Positions 54,078 through 61,993 of a stretch of 64,000 nucleotides of DNA are shown piece by piece. Each line of letters begins with the position of its first letter. Positions within the stretch are counted from its first letter, which is position 1. The stretch is taken from NCBI RefSeq assembly GCF_000717175.1, contig NZ_JNYD01000003.1:124001-188000 (forward strand), read 5' to 3'. The notes below the pieces were generated by a model. The model worked only from the letters and a program-made list of their open reading frames with translations. It was not told where the DNA came from and searched no databases. The DNA is from Pseudonocardia autotrophica. GTDB lineage: Bacteria > Actinomycetota > Actinomycetes > Mycobacteriales > Pseudonocardiaceae. A program made the translations under genes and the position numbers.

Positions 54078-54419
54078 TCAGTGCCCGTGGCCGTGGCCGT
54101 TCCCGGTGTCGTGGTCGTGCCCGGGCGCGCGGCCGGCGAGGGCGGCGGCCCGCGCGCCGACGTCGTCGGACAGGGCGAGGACGTCCTCGAGCGCGCCGAG
54201 CCAGTGCGTGTAGTAGCTCCACCCGCCCTCCGGCGCCGCCTCCCAGGCCGCGATCCGCGTGATCAACGCCTGCTGGAAGTCCGGCCAGGCGAAGGCGCCG
54301 GCCTCGTACAGCGCCACCGCCATCCCGAAGGCCCGCGACTCCCAGGGGGCGGTGAACAGCAGCTCGCCGTTCGCGCGCGGGGGAGCGGCGGGGCCGTCGA
54401 CGGCCAGCGGGGCGGTCAC
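54078..54419 (-). CDS. Nitrile hydratase accessory (activator) protein with His-rich tail
   Basis: Protein of 113 residues similar to the N-terminal part of nitrile hydratase beta subunits ([51 protein letters not shown]), the mark of the accessory/activator family that helps load the metal by subunit exchange. The C-terminus ends in [14 protein letters not shown], a histidine-rich tail likely to bind cobalt or nickel. GTG at 54419 overlaps the alpha-subunit stop by 4 bases. Confidence 0.88.
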   Translation of the reverse strand: MTAPLAVDGPAAPPRANGELLFTAPWESRAFGMAVALYEAGAFAWPDFQQALITRIAAWEAAPEGGWSYYTHWLGALEDVLALSDDVGARAAALAGRAPGHDHDTGNGHGHGH

Positions 54420-55000
54420 GGTGCGGCGACCTTCGCCACGCCGACCATCGCGTCCCGGGTGACCAGGGCCGCGAGCTCCTCCTCGGTGAGGTCGTCGGTG
54501 CCGGCGGGGCGTTCGGGCAGGACCAGCCAGCGCACCTCGGCGCTGGAGTCGTGGACCTCGATCGCGACCTCCGGCGGCAGCTCCAGGCCCATCTCGGCCA
54601 GCACCGCCCGCGGCTCGCGCACCACCCGGGCACGGTAGGCCGGGTCCTTGTACCAGGAGGGCGGCAGCCCGAGGACCGGCCAGGGGTAGCAGGAGCACAG
54701 CGTGCAGACGACCACGTGGTGCAGCACGGGTGTGTTCTCGACGACCACGATGTGCTCGCCGTTCGCCCCGCCGCCCCAGGCGACCTCCTTGACCGCCGGG
54801 GTGGCGTCGGCCAGCAGGCGCGCCTTGTACTCCGGGTCGACCCACGCCCGCGCGACGACCCGGGCCCCGTTGAGGGGGCCGACGTCGGACTCGTACCTGG
54901 CCACGAACCCGTCGATCACGTCGGTCCGCACCAGGCCGCGCTCGGTGAGCAGCTGCTCCAGGGCTTCGGCGCGGAGGGCGGGGGAGGTCGGGTCGGTCAC
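54416..55000 (-). CDS. nthA: Nitrile hydratase alpha subunit, cobalt type
   Basis: Protein of 194 residues. The metal-binding claw [11 protein letters not shown] places cysteines at 99, 102 and 104; threonine at position 100 is the mark of cobalt enzymes (iron enzymes have serine). Other family segments are [30 protein letters not shown] and [23 protein letters not shown]. It hydrates nitriles to amides with the beta subunit; two cysteines are normally oxidised after synthesis. GTG at 55000 overlaps the beta stop by 4 bases. No amidase gene follows in this window. Confidence 0.94.
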   Translation of the reverse strand: MTDPTSPALRAEALEQLLTERGLVRTDVIDGFVARYESDVGPLNGARVVARAWVDPEYKARLLADATPAVKEVAWGGGANGEHIVVVENTPVLHHVVVCTLCSCYPWPVLGLPPSWYKDPAYRARVVREPRAVLAEMGLELPPEVAIEVHDSSAEVRWLVLPERPAGTDDLTEEELAALVTRDAMVGVAKVAAP

Positions 55001-55647
55001 GCGCGCTCCAGGTAGGTCTCGAACAGCTCGAGGGTCACGACGACGTCGTCCCCGTCGCCCCACAGCTCGCGGGCGGAGAACCGGACGGTGTAGACGTGCT
55101 GCGGGTTCTCGCCCGCGAACACCGCGTGGGTGTCGGGCAGGACGTGCGCGGGCTGCACCCGCGCGACGGTCCCGACGCGGCCGCGGGCGTACCCGGGCAG
55201 CCGGGCGCCCTTCCGTGCGCGGACCCGGTCGCCGACCGCGTACTCCGGCGCGGCCTCGACCTCGCGCAACGAGCCCGGGGCGGTCGGCGAGTAGTCGGGC
55301 TTCGCGGGCTCGGCAGGGTCAGGCGGCTCCTCGACGGTCTCGCCGGCCAGCCGCCGGGCCCGCGCATCGACCGCGCCGGGCGCGAGGACCGCGGAGGCCA
55401 CGAGCATGGCCTGGGCGGCGTGCAGCCAGCGGCCGAAGTAGCCGGAGTCGTGGTACTCGGCCGGGGTGAGCCGGTCCAGGGTGTCCCGGAAGGCCTCCAG
55501 GTTGCGGCCGGAGAGCCGGCCGATGGTGAACGCCGTCAGGGCGAAGGCGCGGCCCTCCCAGCGCTCGCCGAAGACCGGCTCGGCCGGGTCGGGCGCCGGG
55601 ACGGGACCGTGACCGGGGGCACCGCCCAGGTCGGACACGCGGGCCAT
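54997..55647 (-). CDS. nthB: Nitrile hydratase beta subunit
   Basis: Protein of 216 residues: N-terminal [14 protein letters not shown], the helical [24 protein letters not shown] region and the C-terminal SH3-like barrel ([68 protein letters not shown]). ATG at 55647 follows GTGGAGGTCGCG. The order beta-alpha-activator is that of cobalt nitrile hydratases. It is the first gene of a five-gene operon. An inverted repeat at 55663-55681 overlaps the promoter region. Confidence 0.94.
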   Translation of the reverse strand: MARVSDLGGAPGHGPVPAPDPAEPVFGERWEGRAFALTAFTIGRLSGRNLEAFRDTLDRLTPAEYHDSGYFGRWLHAAQAMLVASAVLAPGAVDARARRLAGETVEEPPDPAEPAKPDYSPTAPGSLREVEAAPEYAVGDRVRARKGARLPGYARGRVGTVARVQPAHVLPDTHAVFAGENPQHVYTVRFSARELWGDGDDVVVTLELFETYLERA

Positions 55648-55662
55648 CGCGACCTCCACGAT

Positions 55663-55681
55663 AGGTGACGAGCGATCACCT
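55663..55681. promoter_or_regulatory. Operator candidate at the nitrile hydratase promoter
   Basis: AGGTGA-N7-TCACCT, a perfect 6-bp inverted repeat 16 bases upstream of the beta-subunit start, so close that a bound protein would block initiation or ribosome access. The HTH protein encoded in the operon is the nearest candidate ligand. Confidence 0.45.
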
Positions 55682-55702
55682 TAGTGGACGGCTGTGCTGA
55701 CC

Positions 55703-55754
55703 GGGGTGGTCGGGCGGGGTGGTCGGGCGGGGTGGTCGGGCGGGGTGGTCGGGC
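55703..55754. repeat. Four perfect tandem copies of a 13-bp unit
   Basis: GGGGTGGTCGGGC is repeated four times without change at 55703-55715, 55716-55728, 55729-55741 and 55742-55754, in the spacer between the DHA2 exporter stop and the nitrile hydratase promoter. G-runs could form a quadruplex on this strand. Copy number is probably variable between strains. Confidence 0.9.
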
Positions 55755-55768
55755 GCGGGTGCCGGCGA

Positions 55769-57190
55769 TCACCATCGCCCGCGGTGGTTGGGTAGCCGGG
55801 CGGCCGCGACCGCCGCTGCGGTCAGCAGGCCGGCCAGCACGACGAAGCAGATCGCGGCCGCGAGGCCGGGGTCGTCGGAGGCCGTGACGGCCGCCGTGGT
55901 CACCGAGACCGCCGCGATCCCGCCGATCTGGCGGAACATGATCCGCAGCCCGGAGACGGCGGTGACGTCGTCGCGCACCAGGTGCATCCCGGCGTTGTTC
56001 GCGGCCGGGCCCGCGAGCCCCATCCCGAGCCCGGTCACGGCCGCGGCGGCGGTCAGCCAGACCGCCGGCGAGACGCCCGCGGGCGGCAGCGCGCCCAGGA
56101 CCAGGCCGGCCACGATCCCGCCCAGGCCGACCAGCAGCAGCGGCCGGTGCCCGACCCGGCGCAGCAGGGCGACCGACACCCCCGACGAGGCGATCGTGCC
56201 GATCGCGCGGGCGGTCAACAGGACGCCGGCGGCCAGCGGGAGCAGGGCGTAGCGGACCTGCGCGTAGAGCGGCAGGAGCGCGGAGAAGCCGATGATCGCC
56301 GCCCCGAACAGCACGTTCGTGGTGTTCATGATCCCGAGGCCGCCGCCGCTGAGCAGCCGCGCCGGCACGACGGCGTCGGCATGGCGACGCGCGTGCCGCA
56401 GGAAGAACCAGCCCGCGGCGAGGGCCACGACCCCGGCCACGACCACGCCGACGGGACCCGCGACGCCGTCGCCGATCGAGCCGACCCGGGTGATCGCGAC
56501 CATCGTGGCGAGCAGCGCGAGGGTCAGCAGCACGATGCCGGCGACGTCGACGCGCTCGACACGGGTGCGCGGGGGGTCCCGGATCAGGAGCGCCCCGGCG
56601 ACCACGAGCAGGGCGCCGATCGGCAGGTTGACCAGGAAGATGCCGCGCCACGACCAGACGGTGAGGATCACGCCGCCGACGAGCGGCCCGAGGATCGCGC
56701 CGATCGGAAAGACGCTGGTGAACAGCGCCAGCGCGCGGTCGCGGTCCCGGCCGAAGGCGTGGGCGACGATGCCGTTGGCCGCGGGCAGCATCAGCCCGCC
56801 CGCCAGGCCCTGCACGAACCGGCACGCGATCAGCTGGCCGATGTCCGTGGTCGCGGCGCAGGCGCACGAGACCGCCGTGAAGGTCGCCACCGCCCACAGG
56901 AACACCCGGCGCCGGCCGAACTGCTCGCCGAGCCGCCCGCCCAGCGGCAGGGCGAGGATCTGCCCGACGGCGTAGATGGTGACCGTCCAGCTCGTCCAGG
57001 CCAGGGTGGCGCCCAGGTCCCGTTCGAGCGTCGTCAGGGCCGTGGCCACCGAGGTCTGGTCCAGCGAGAACATCAGCAGGGCCACCCCGACCACCGCGAA
57101 CACGGCGCGACGACGGGGGAGCGGCGCCAGATCCGGGTCGTCCACGACCGAAAGCTCCTCGGGTGCCCTGCCGCGGACGGTTTCGGACAC
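55769..57190 (-). CDS. DHA2-family MFS drug/solute exporter
   Basis: Protein of 473 residues with about 14 hydrophobic segments, as in the DHA2 (EmrB/QacA-like) group: LLMFSLDQTSVATALTTLERDLGATLAWTSWTVTIYAV at the first helix pair, the motif GRLGEQFGRRRVFLW, and LGPLVGGVILTVWSWRGIFLVNLPIGALL (motif C region). Likely a proton-driven exporter of hydrophobic compounds. GTG at 57190 puts the first helix 40 residues in. A perfect palindrome 43-61 bases upstream should control it; no regulator gene adjoins. Confidence 0.9.
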   Translation of the reverse strand: MSETVRGRAPEELSVVDDPDLAPLPRRRAVFAVVGVALLMFSLDQTSVATALTTLERDLGATLAWTSWTVTIYAVGQILALPLGGRLGEQFGRRRVFLWAVATFTAVSCACAATTDIGQLIACRFVQGLAGGLMLPAANGIVAHAFGRDRDRALALFTSVFPIGAILGPLVGGVILTVWSWRGIFLVNLPIGALLVVAGALLIRDPPRTRVERVDVAGIVLLTLALLATMVAITRVGSIGDGVAGPVGVVVAGVVALAAGWFFLRHARRHADAVVPARLLSGGGLGIMNTTNVLFGAAIIGFSALLPLYAQVRYALLPLAAGVLLTARAIGTIASSGVSVALLRRVGHRPLLLVGLGGIVAGLVLGALPPAGVSPAVWLTAAAAVTGLGMGLAGPAANNAGMHLVRDDVTAVSGLRIMFRQIGGIAAVSVTTAAVTASDDPGLAAAICFVVLAGLLTAAAVAAARLPNHRGRW

Positions 57191-57232
57191 GAGGGCGCCA
57201 CCTGCTTTCCCGGGAGTTACCGGGCACAGTAG

Positions 57233-57251
57233 TTTGCTTGACACAAGCAAA
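57233..57251. promoter_or_regulatory. Operator palindrome upstream of the DHA2 exporter
   Basis: TTTGCTTG-ACA-CAAGCAAA, a perfect 8-bp inverted repeat with a 3-base centre, followed by a further AGCAAG half-site. It contains TTGACA-like and AT-rich elements rare in this DNA and lies 43 bases before the exporter start. The pattern resembles MarR or TetR operators; the binding protein must be encoded elsewhere. Confidence 0.7.
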
Positions 57252-57387
57252 GCAAGTGGATCGGAGCTCACCCGGGCGGGGCGGCCGTGGTGCTGGCGCC
57301 CGCCGTGAGCCCGTCGGGCAGTTGTGCCCGGCGTCCTCCCACCCGGCGGCACACCCGCTCGGCCCCGCTGGCACAACGCGGAGGTCC

Positions 57388-57426
57388 GTCGCACACCCCG
57401 TCGACAAGGTGTGCGACGACTTGTCG
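57388..57426. terminator. Hairpin after the VOC gene, with a second interlocking inverted repeat
   Basis: GTCGCACACC (57388-57397) pairs perfectly with GGTGTGCGAC (57408-57417) over a 10-base loop, about 30 bases downstream of the VOC gene stop on the minus strand. A second repeat, CGACAAG (57402-57408) with CTTGTCG (57420-57426), pairs the loop with the flank. The two are either alternatives or could form a pseudoknot. A terminator role is the simplest reading. Confidence 0.55.
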
Positions 57427-57449
57427 GGAGTGCCAGCCCGGACCGCGCC

Positions 57450-58235
57450 TCAGCCCTCGTCGGCCTCCAGGATCTCCTGGTGCACCGCGAAGGGGGCGCC
57501 GAAGGGGTCGGTGAGCACCGCCATGCGCCCGAACGGCGTGTCCTGCGCGGCCATCATCACCGTGCCGCCGCGTTCGGTGGCGGCGGCGACGGAGGCGTCG
57601 ACCGACTCGACGCCGAAGTAGACGAGCCAGTGGCTGGGCGTGCCCTCGGGCGCGCCCATGGTGCCGCCCATCCCGCCGAGCGGCTCGTCGCCCAGCCCGA
57701 AGGTGCCGTACTCCTCGAGCGGCAGGCCCGGGACCTCGGCGAACCGGTACGGGAACAGCCCGGAGTAGAACTCGCGGCCGCGCTCGACGTCCGTGAGCCG
57801 CGCGTCCTCCCACACCAGCGAGCCCGGCTGGTTGAACACCTCGATCCCGACCTGCCCGGCCGCCTGCCACAGCCCGAACACCCCGCCGGTCGCGTCGGCG
57901 CAGACCGCCATCCGGCCCGTGTCCGGGATGTCCATCGGGCCGGCGAGCACCGACCCGCCGCCGTCCGTGACGAGCTTGGTGGTGGCGTCGACGTCGTCCG
58001 TCGCCAGGTAGAGGGTCCAGAAGCTGGGCTGGCCCTCCTGCATGACCGGCCCGATGCCCGCGGCCGCGTGGCCCTCGGTCTGGCAGATGGCGAAGTGGCC
58101 GTAGTCCTCGCCCGTGTCGACGAACGACCAGCCGATCACGGCGCCGTAGAAGCCGAGCGCCGCGGGGAGGTCGGGTACCGCGATGTCCGCCCAGCAGGGC
58201 GCGCCGTTGGGCCACGGGGTGTCGGTGAAGGGCAT
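57450..58235 (-). CDS. VOC-family (glyoxalase/bleomycin-resistance-like) protein, two-domain
   Basis: Protein of 261 residues made of two VOC repeats: PCWADIAVPDLPAALGFYGAVIGW at residue 14 and WEDARLTDVERGREFYSGLFPYRF at about residue 142, each followed by the second beta-alpha-beta strand set (TGGVFGLWQ; PFGAPFAVHQ). Such tandem proteins are common in actinobacteria (hydroxylase or glyoxalase-like annotation) without known substrate. ATG at 58235 follows CCGGAGGAGATCGCC. Single-gene unit with a hairpin after it. Confidence 0.88.
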   Translation of the reverse strand: MPFTDTPWPNGAPCWADIAVPDLPAALGFYGAVIGWSFVDTGEDYGHFAICQTEGHAAAGIGPVMQEGQPSFWTLYLATDDVDATTKLVTDGGGSVLAGPMDIPDTGRMAVCADATGGVFGLWQAAGQVGIEVFNQPGSLVWEDARLTDVERGREFYSGLFPYRFAEVPGLPLEEYGTFGLGDEPLGGMGGTMGAPEGTPSHWLVYFGVESVDASVAAATERGGTVMMAAQDTPFGRMAVLTDPFGAPFAVHQEILEADEG

Positions 58236-58361
58236 GGCGATCTCCTCCGGAGCAGCGGATGCCGGTGCGCAGCGGAGCCTCCCACCGGGCACCGACGGTT
58301 TCGGGAAACCGTGCGCCGAGCGGTCGTCCGCCAGGGAGGGTTCGCCGCCGACCGGCCGGCG

Positions 58362-59393
58362 TTACCCGCTCACCTCCACGAACTCCGCCCGCACACCGAG
58401 CAGCCGGACCGCCCGGTCCTGCCGGAACCAGCCGGCGACCTCGAGGGCGGCGGCCTCGAGGACCGCGGGGTCGCGGGTGGGGGCGGGGAGGGTGAGGCTG
58501 CGGGTCCGGGTGAGGAAGGGGGCGTAGCGCACCTTGACCCCGACCCGGGCGACCTCGCGGCCCTCGGCGGCGACGTCGTCGGCGACCCGCGCCGACAGGG
58601 CGGAGATCTCGGCGAGGACGGCCGCCCAGTCCTCGAGGTTCGCCGCGAAGGTCGTCTCGCGACTGCGCGAGCGCGGGACGTACGGCGAAGCCTCCATCTC
58701 GGTGCGGCCCATGCCGCGGCCGAGCGAGACGTAGTAGGGGCCCATGCGCGGCCCGAGCCGCTCGCCGACGGCGGTGGGGGAGGCCTCGGCGAGCTGGGTG
58801 ACGGTGTGGATGCCCAGCTCGGCGAGCTTGCGGGCGGTCTTCGTGCCGATGCCGTGCAGGGCCTCGGTGGGCCGGTCGCCGAGCGTCGCGAACCAGTTGT
58901 GCGCGGTGATCCGGTGCACGCCGCCGGGCTTGGCGAAGCCGGTCGCCATCTTGGCGCGCAACGTGTTGTCGCCGATGCCGACCGCGCAGGACAGGCGGGT
59001 GCGGGTGCGGACCTCGGCCTGGATCTCGCGGGCGAGGGCCTCGGGGTCGTCGCCGTCCCACTGCAGGAAGGCCTCGTCCCAGCCGATCACCTCGACGACC
59101 ACGGGGAACTCGCGTAGTACCGCCATGACCCCCTCCGACGCCGCCTCGTACGCGGGGTTGTCGGCGGGGAGGAAGACGGCGTCGGGGCACTTGCGGGCGG
59201 CCAGCCGCATCGGCATCCCGGAGTGCACGCCGTACTCCCGCGCCTCGTACGAGGCGGTCGCCACCACGGTGCGCGCGGCGGGGTCGCCGTTGCCGCCGAC
59301 GATCACGGGGCGTCCGGCCAGTTCGGGGTGCCGCAGCTGCTCGACGGCGGCCAGGAACTGGTCCAGGTCGACGTGCAGCACCCAGCGGGTCAC
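58362..59393 (-). CDS. dinB: DNA polymerase IV of the mycobacterial DinB2 type
   Basis: Protein of 343 residues matching DinB2: WVLHVDLDQFLAAVEQLRHPELAGRPVIVGGNGDP, catalytic D9 and D106/E107 (EVIGWDEAFL), the helix-hairpin-helix ALHGIGTKTARKLAELGI, and VPRSRSRETTF in the little finger. Position 14 is leucine where most Y-family polymerases have an aromatic steric gate; mycobacterial DinB2 has the same change and readily uses ribonucleotides. No beta-clamp-binding motif is visible at the C-terminus, again like DinB2. GTG at 59393 overlaps the upstream gene stop by 4 bases. Confidence 0.92.
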   Translation of the reverse strand: MTRWVLHVDLDQFLAAVEQLRHPELAGRPVIVGGNGDPAARTVVATASYEAREYGVHSGMPMRLAARKCPDAVFLPADNPAYEAASEGVMAVLREFPVVVEVIGWDEAFLQWDGDDPEALAREIQAEVRTRTRLSCAVGIGDNTLRAKMATGFAKPGGVHRITAHNWFATLGDRPTEALHGIGTKTARKLAELGIHTVTQLAEASPTAVGERLGPRMGPYYVSLGRGMGRTEMEASPYVPRSRSRETTFAANLEDWAAVLAEISALSARVADDVAAEGREVARVGVKVRYAPFLTRTRSLTLPAPTRDPAVLEAAALEVAGWFRQDRAVRLLGVRAEFVEVSG

Positions 59394-59971
59394 CCCGTGA
59401 GTGTGCCGGTGGCGGGTGGCAGGTCGCGCGGGAACGGGGAGGGGCGTCGTCCGACGGGTGCGACGACGACGGGGCGGGCCGGCGTCGAGGCGGCGTCGAG
59501 GGCGCCCGCGACCAGCCGCAGGGTCTGCCGGTCGACGCACGTCGCGAGCAGCTCGGCCTGTTCGACGGCGTCGGGGCAGGTGGGGGAGACGGCCCGGTGG
59601 GCCAGGCACAGCGCGTCGAGGTCGAAGAGCGGTTCCCCGGGCAGCGGGCGCGCCGGACGGGGCACCCCGAGCGCCGCGGTGAGCAGCCGGAACGCACCGA
59701 ACCCGACGACGTAGAGCCCGCTCGGGAGCGCCTCGCCGGCCGGGGGAGCCCCGGCGGGCGTCCACCGCGCCACGGCGACGACGCCGCCGTCGGCCACGGC
59801 CCAGGCCTCGACCGCGGGGGCGTGGGGGTCCCGCGTCCACGCCGTCGCGACGCTCTGCGCGGCCAGCCACTCGCGGACCCGTGGCCGGGCGCCGGCAGCG
59901 ACCTCGAAGACGGTCGGCGCAAGCGAGGATCGGCCGAACAGTCCTGTCCACTCGCCCGTCCCCGCCGCCAT
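59390..59971 (-). CDS. Unknown protein co-translated with DinB2
   Basis: Protein of 193 residues that I do not recognise. It has mixed alpha/beta character with hydrophobic strands (VEAWAVADGGVVAVARWT; SGLYVVGFGAFRLLTAALGV), two later cysteines (SPTCPDAVEQ; LLATCVDRQ) and a proline-rich C-terminus. No signal peptide or membrane segment. The ATG at 59971 follows GGGGGAGGTGCC. Its TGA overlaps the dinB2 GTG, so the two are translationally coupled and a shared role in replication or damage tolerance is possible (inference). It does not resemble ImuA or ImuB. Confidence 0.7.
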   Translation of the reverse strand: MAAGTGEWTGLFGRSSLAPTVFEVAAGARPRVREWLAAQSVATAWTRDPHAPAVEAWAVADGGVVAVARWTPAGAPPAGEALPSGLYVVGFGAFRLLTAALGVPRPARPLPGEPLFDLDALCLAHRAVSPTCPDAVEQAELLATCVDRQTLRLVAGALDAASTPARPVVVAPVGRRPSPFPRDLPPATGTLTG

Positions 59972-60207
59972 GGCACCTCCCCCGAGTGGCAGGAGCATAG
60001 AAGCAGCGGTCGCCTCGCCGCAGCGCTGTGCACCGATCCGGGTACGGAGAGTCGTCATGCCGGCGGGCGAGGTGCTACTGACGGTGATCGAACCGCGGAT
60101 TGGACACGATCGTGGGACACCGCGGTCGACGGGTAACGGGGCAGGATGGCTCCCACGATCCAGGAAACGACGAGCGTTCCACTGGCGACGGACAGTTGGA
60201 GGACGAG

Positions 60208-60789
60208 ATGAGCGGCGAGCAGGAGCACGGCACCCCCGGTGGCACCGGTGGGTCCGAGAGCGTGCGGCCGTTCGTCCCGCGCCAGGCTCCGTCGCCCTCC
60301 GACCTCGCCCGGGTCCGCCGCCTCACCCCGCGCCCGCGGGTGTCCCCGGAGGCCGGGGACCGCGAGTCGATGGAGCCGCGGGGTCGGGTCCGCGACCGGG
60401 ATCGCGCCCGGATCCTGCTGCGCTACGCACGGTTGATGAGCACCGGCCGCCCGATCTTCTGCAAGCCGAGCCGTGCGGAGCTCGCCGGCACCGCGCCGCG
60501 CCGGCAGGGCGTCGGGGCGGACGGCAAGGTCATCTACCCGGATCGCGAGTCCGCCGAGGCGGCCGCGCGCGAGCTGGAGGAGCTCGGCGCCCGGGCGCAG
60601 CGGGCGTACGTCTGCAAGCGGTCGCGGCACGGGCACTACCACCTGACCACGGACCTGGTCCGCGAGCGCCGGCGCGGCGCCGTCGACGCCGTCGAGGTCC
60701 CGGAGCAGGCCACGGCCAGCCCGCTCGACGTGCGTGCCGCGGCGGCGCTGGCCGCGATCCCGCAGCAGCGGGACCGCCGCTCCGCCTGA
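60208..60789 (+). CDS. Conserved hypothetical protein
   Basis: Protein of 193 residues, no family name known to me. The first 60 residues are polar and disordered (GEQEHGTPGGTGGS). A compact part follows with RPIFCKPSRAEL, GKVIYPDRESAEAAARELEELGA and AYVCKRSRHGHYHLTTD: two cysteines each followed by lysine, and a histidine-rich end, which could bind zinc or a nucleic acid. The combination of short C-K motifs with an AAAREL helix resembles small phage- or actinobacterial DNA-binding proteins, but this is speculative. ATG at 60208 follows TTGGAGGACGAG. Confidence 0.7.
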   Translation: MSGEQEHGTPGGTGGSESVRPFVPRQAPSPSDLARVRRLTPRPRVSPEAGDRESMEPRGRVRDRDRARILLRYARLMSTGRPIFCKPSRAELAGTAPRRQGVGADGKVIYPDRESAEAAARELEELGARAQRAYVCKRSRHGHYHLTTDLVRERRRGAVDAVEVPEQATASPLDVRAAAALAAIPQQRDRRSA

Positions 60790-60925
60790 CCGCCCCTCCT
60801 TCGTCCCCCGGTCCGGGACGCGTTCGCGTCCCGCCTTTCGGACCGGTCCGCCGTCGGCTACGGTCGCGTGTGTCGGCGATCACAGAGTGATCGTCACCAC
60901 CCGTCCGCCACCGGGAGGACCGTCC

Positions 60926-61237
60926 GTGAACCCGTACCGCCTGCAGGAGCGTCTCGACTCCGTGCCCGACTCGCTCGACGCCGGTCAGCGGGCCCGCCTC
61001 GCCGCGCACCGCAGCGCCGTCGAGGAGTGCCGCGAGCGGATCTCCGAACTGCGCGGGGAGCTGCGCCGTGCGTTGTCCGGCATCGACGGGCCGCGCCACA
61101 CCCTGGAGATCATGACGGAGCTCGACTCGCTCGAGCGCGTGCAGCAGCGTCTGGACTCGCGCCTGTCCGACCTGTGCGACGAGCTGACGGGCCAGGCGCC
61201 CGCGGTCCGCTACGGCGACGACGCCCCGCTGACCTGA
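60926..61237 (+). CDS. Small coiled-coil hypothetical protein
   Basis: Protein of 103 residues, almost wholly helical with heptad-like spacing (YRLQERLDSVPDSL; AVEECRERISELRGELRRAL; LEIMTELDSLERVQQRLDSRLSDLCDEL). Acidic, no membrane segment. Such short coiled-coil proteins often act as adaptors, but no partner is known. GTG at 60926 follows GGGAGGACCGTCC, a strong ribosome site. It lies 136 bases after the previous hypothetical gene on the same strand. Confidence 0.65.
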   Translation: MNPYRLQERLDSVPDSLDAGQRARLAAHRSAVEECRERISELRGELRRALSGIDGPRHTLEIMTELDSLERVQQRLDSRLSDLCDELTGQAPAVRYGDDAPLT

Positions 61238-61256
61238 TGTCTGGGATGCAGGCATA

Positions 61257-61272
61257 GATACAAGCTTGCATC
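61257..61272. promoter_or_regulatory. Operator candidate for the GntR regulator
   Basis: GATACAAGCTTGCATC, palindromic at 7 of 8 positions per arm, with an extra GATGCAGG half-site 12 bases upstream. It lies 22 bases before the GntR start at 61295. GntR/FCD proteins commonly bind such sites at their own promoters. Confidence 0.6.
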
Positions 61273-61294
61273 TGACTTTGTTAGGGTGCCGGGC

Positions 61295-61993
61295 GTGTCC
61301 CCGGTTCCCCAGACCTCCGCGCTTCCCGCGACGTCTGCGCACGCCCGGCCCGACCCCGCGTCGGACGGGCCGGCGCCCGCCGCCGACCGGGCCTACGCGC
61401 TGACCAAGGAGCTGGTGCTCACCGGCGAGCTGCCCGGCGGGCACCTGTTCAGCGAGGGCGACATCGCGGCGCGGCTCGGGGTGAGCCGCACCCCGGTGCG
61501 GGAGGCGTTCCTGCGGCTGCAGGCCGAGGACCTGCTCACGCTGATCCCGAAGCGCGGCGCGGTCGTCGTGCCCGTGCCGCCGGGGGAGGCCGAGGACGTG
61601 CTCGACGCCCGCGAGGCCGTCGAGACCGCGGCCGTCCGCCGGCTGCTGCGCCGCCCCGAGCAGGTCCCGGCGGCCGTCGCCGAGCTGCGTGCGGCGCTGG
61701 AGGTGCAGCGCGGGCACGCCGAGCGGGGCGACCTGCACGCCTTCGCCGAGGCCGACGAGGCCTTCCACCGCACGCTCGTCGCGGCCGGGCGCAACGCGCT
61801 GACCATGCGGTTCTACGCCACCCTCGCCGACCGCCAGCGGCGGATGAGCGTGCACGCGCTCGGTCCCGTGCCGGAGGAGCTCCCGAGGGTGCTGCGCGAG
61901 CACGAGGACCTGATCGGGGTCGTCGAGGCGCAGGACGAGGCGGCGTTCGCCGCCGCGCTGCGCGCCCACCTGGACGGGACGCACCGGCGGTGA
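61295..61993 (+). CDS. GntR-family regulator (FCD type)
   Basis: Protein of 232 residues. The winged helix runs over about residues 30-75 (AYALTKELVLTGELPGGHLFSEGDIAARLGVSRTPVREAFLRLQAEDLL), followed by an FCD effector domain (DVLDAREAVETAAVRRLL; FAEADEAFHRTLVAAGRN; REHEDLIGVVEAQDE) with the Asp/His pattern of metal-binding FCD members. Start could be GTG 61295 or GTG 61286; neither has a ribosome site, so translation may be leaderless. The TGA overlaps the MFS gene start (GTGA), forming a regulator-transporter pair. Confidence 0.92.
   Translation: MSPVPQTSALPATSAHARPDPASDGPAPAADRAYALTKELVLTGELPGGHLFSEGDIAARLGVSRTPVREAFLRLQAEDLLTLIPKRGAVVVPVPPGEAEDVLDAREAVETAAVRRLLRRPEQVPAAVAELRAALEVQRGHAERGDLHAFAEADEAFHRTLVAAGRNALTMRFYATLADRQRRMSVHALGPVPEELPRVLREHEDLIGVVEAQDEAAFAAALRAHLDGTHRR

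Noticed and set aside
59972..60207. A LexA (SOS) box upstream of the dinB2 operon
   Set aside because: I looked for CGAAC-N4-GTTCG-type sites and found only isolated GAAC pieces (for example ATCGAACC near 60090) without the second half.
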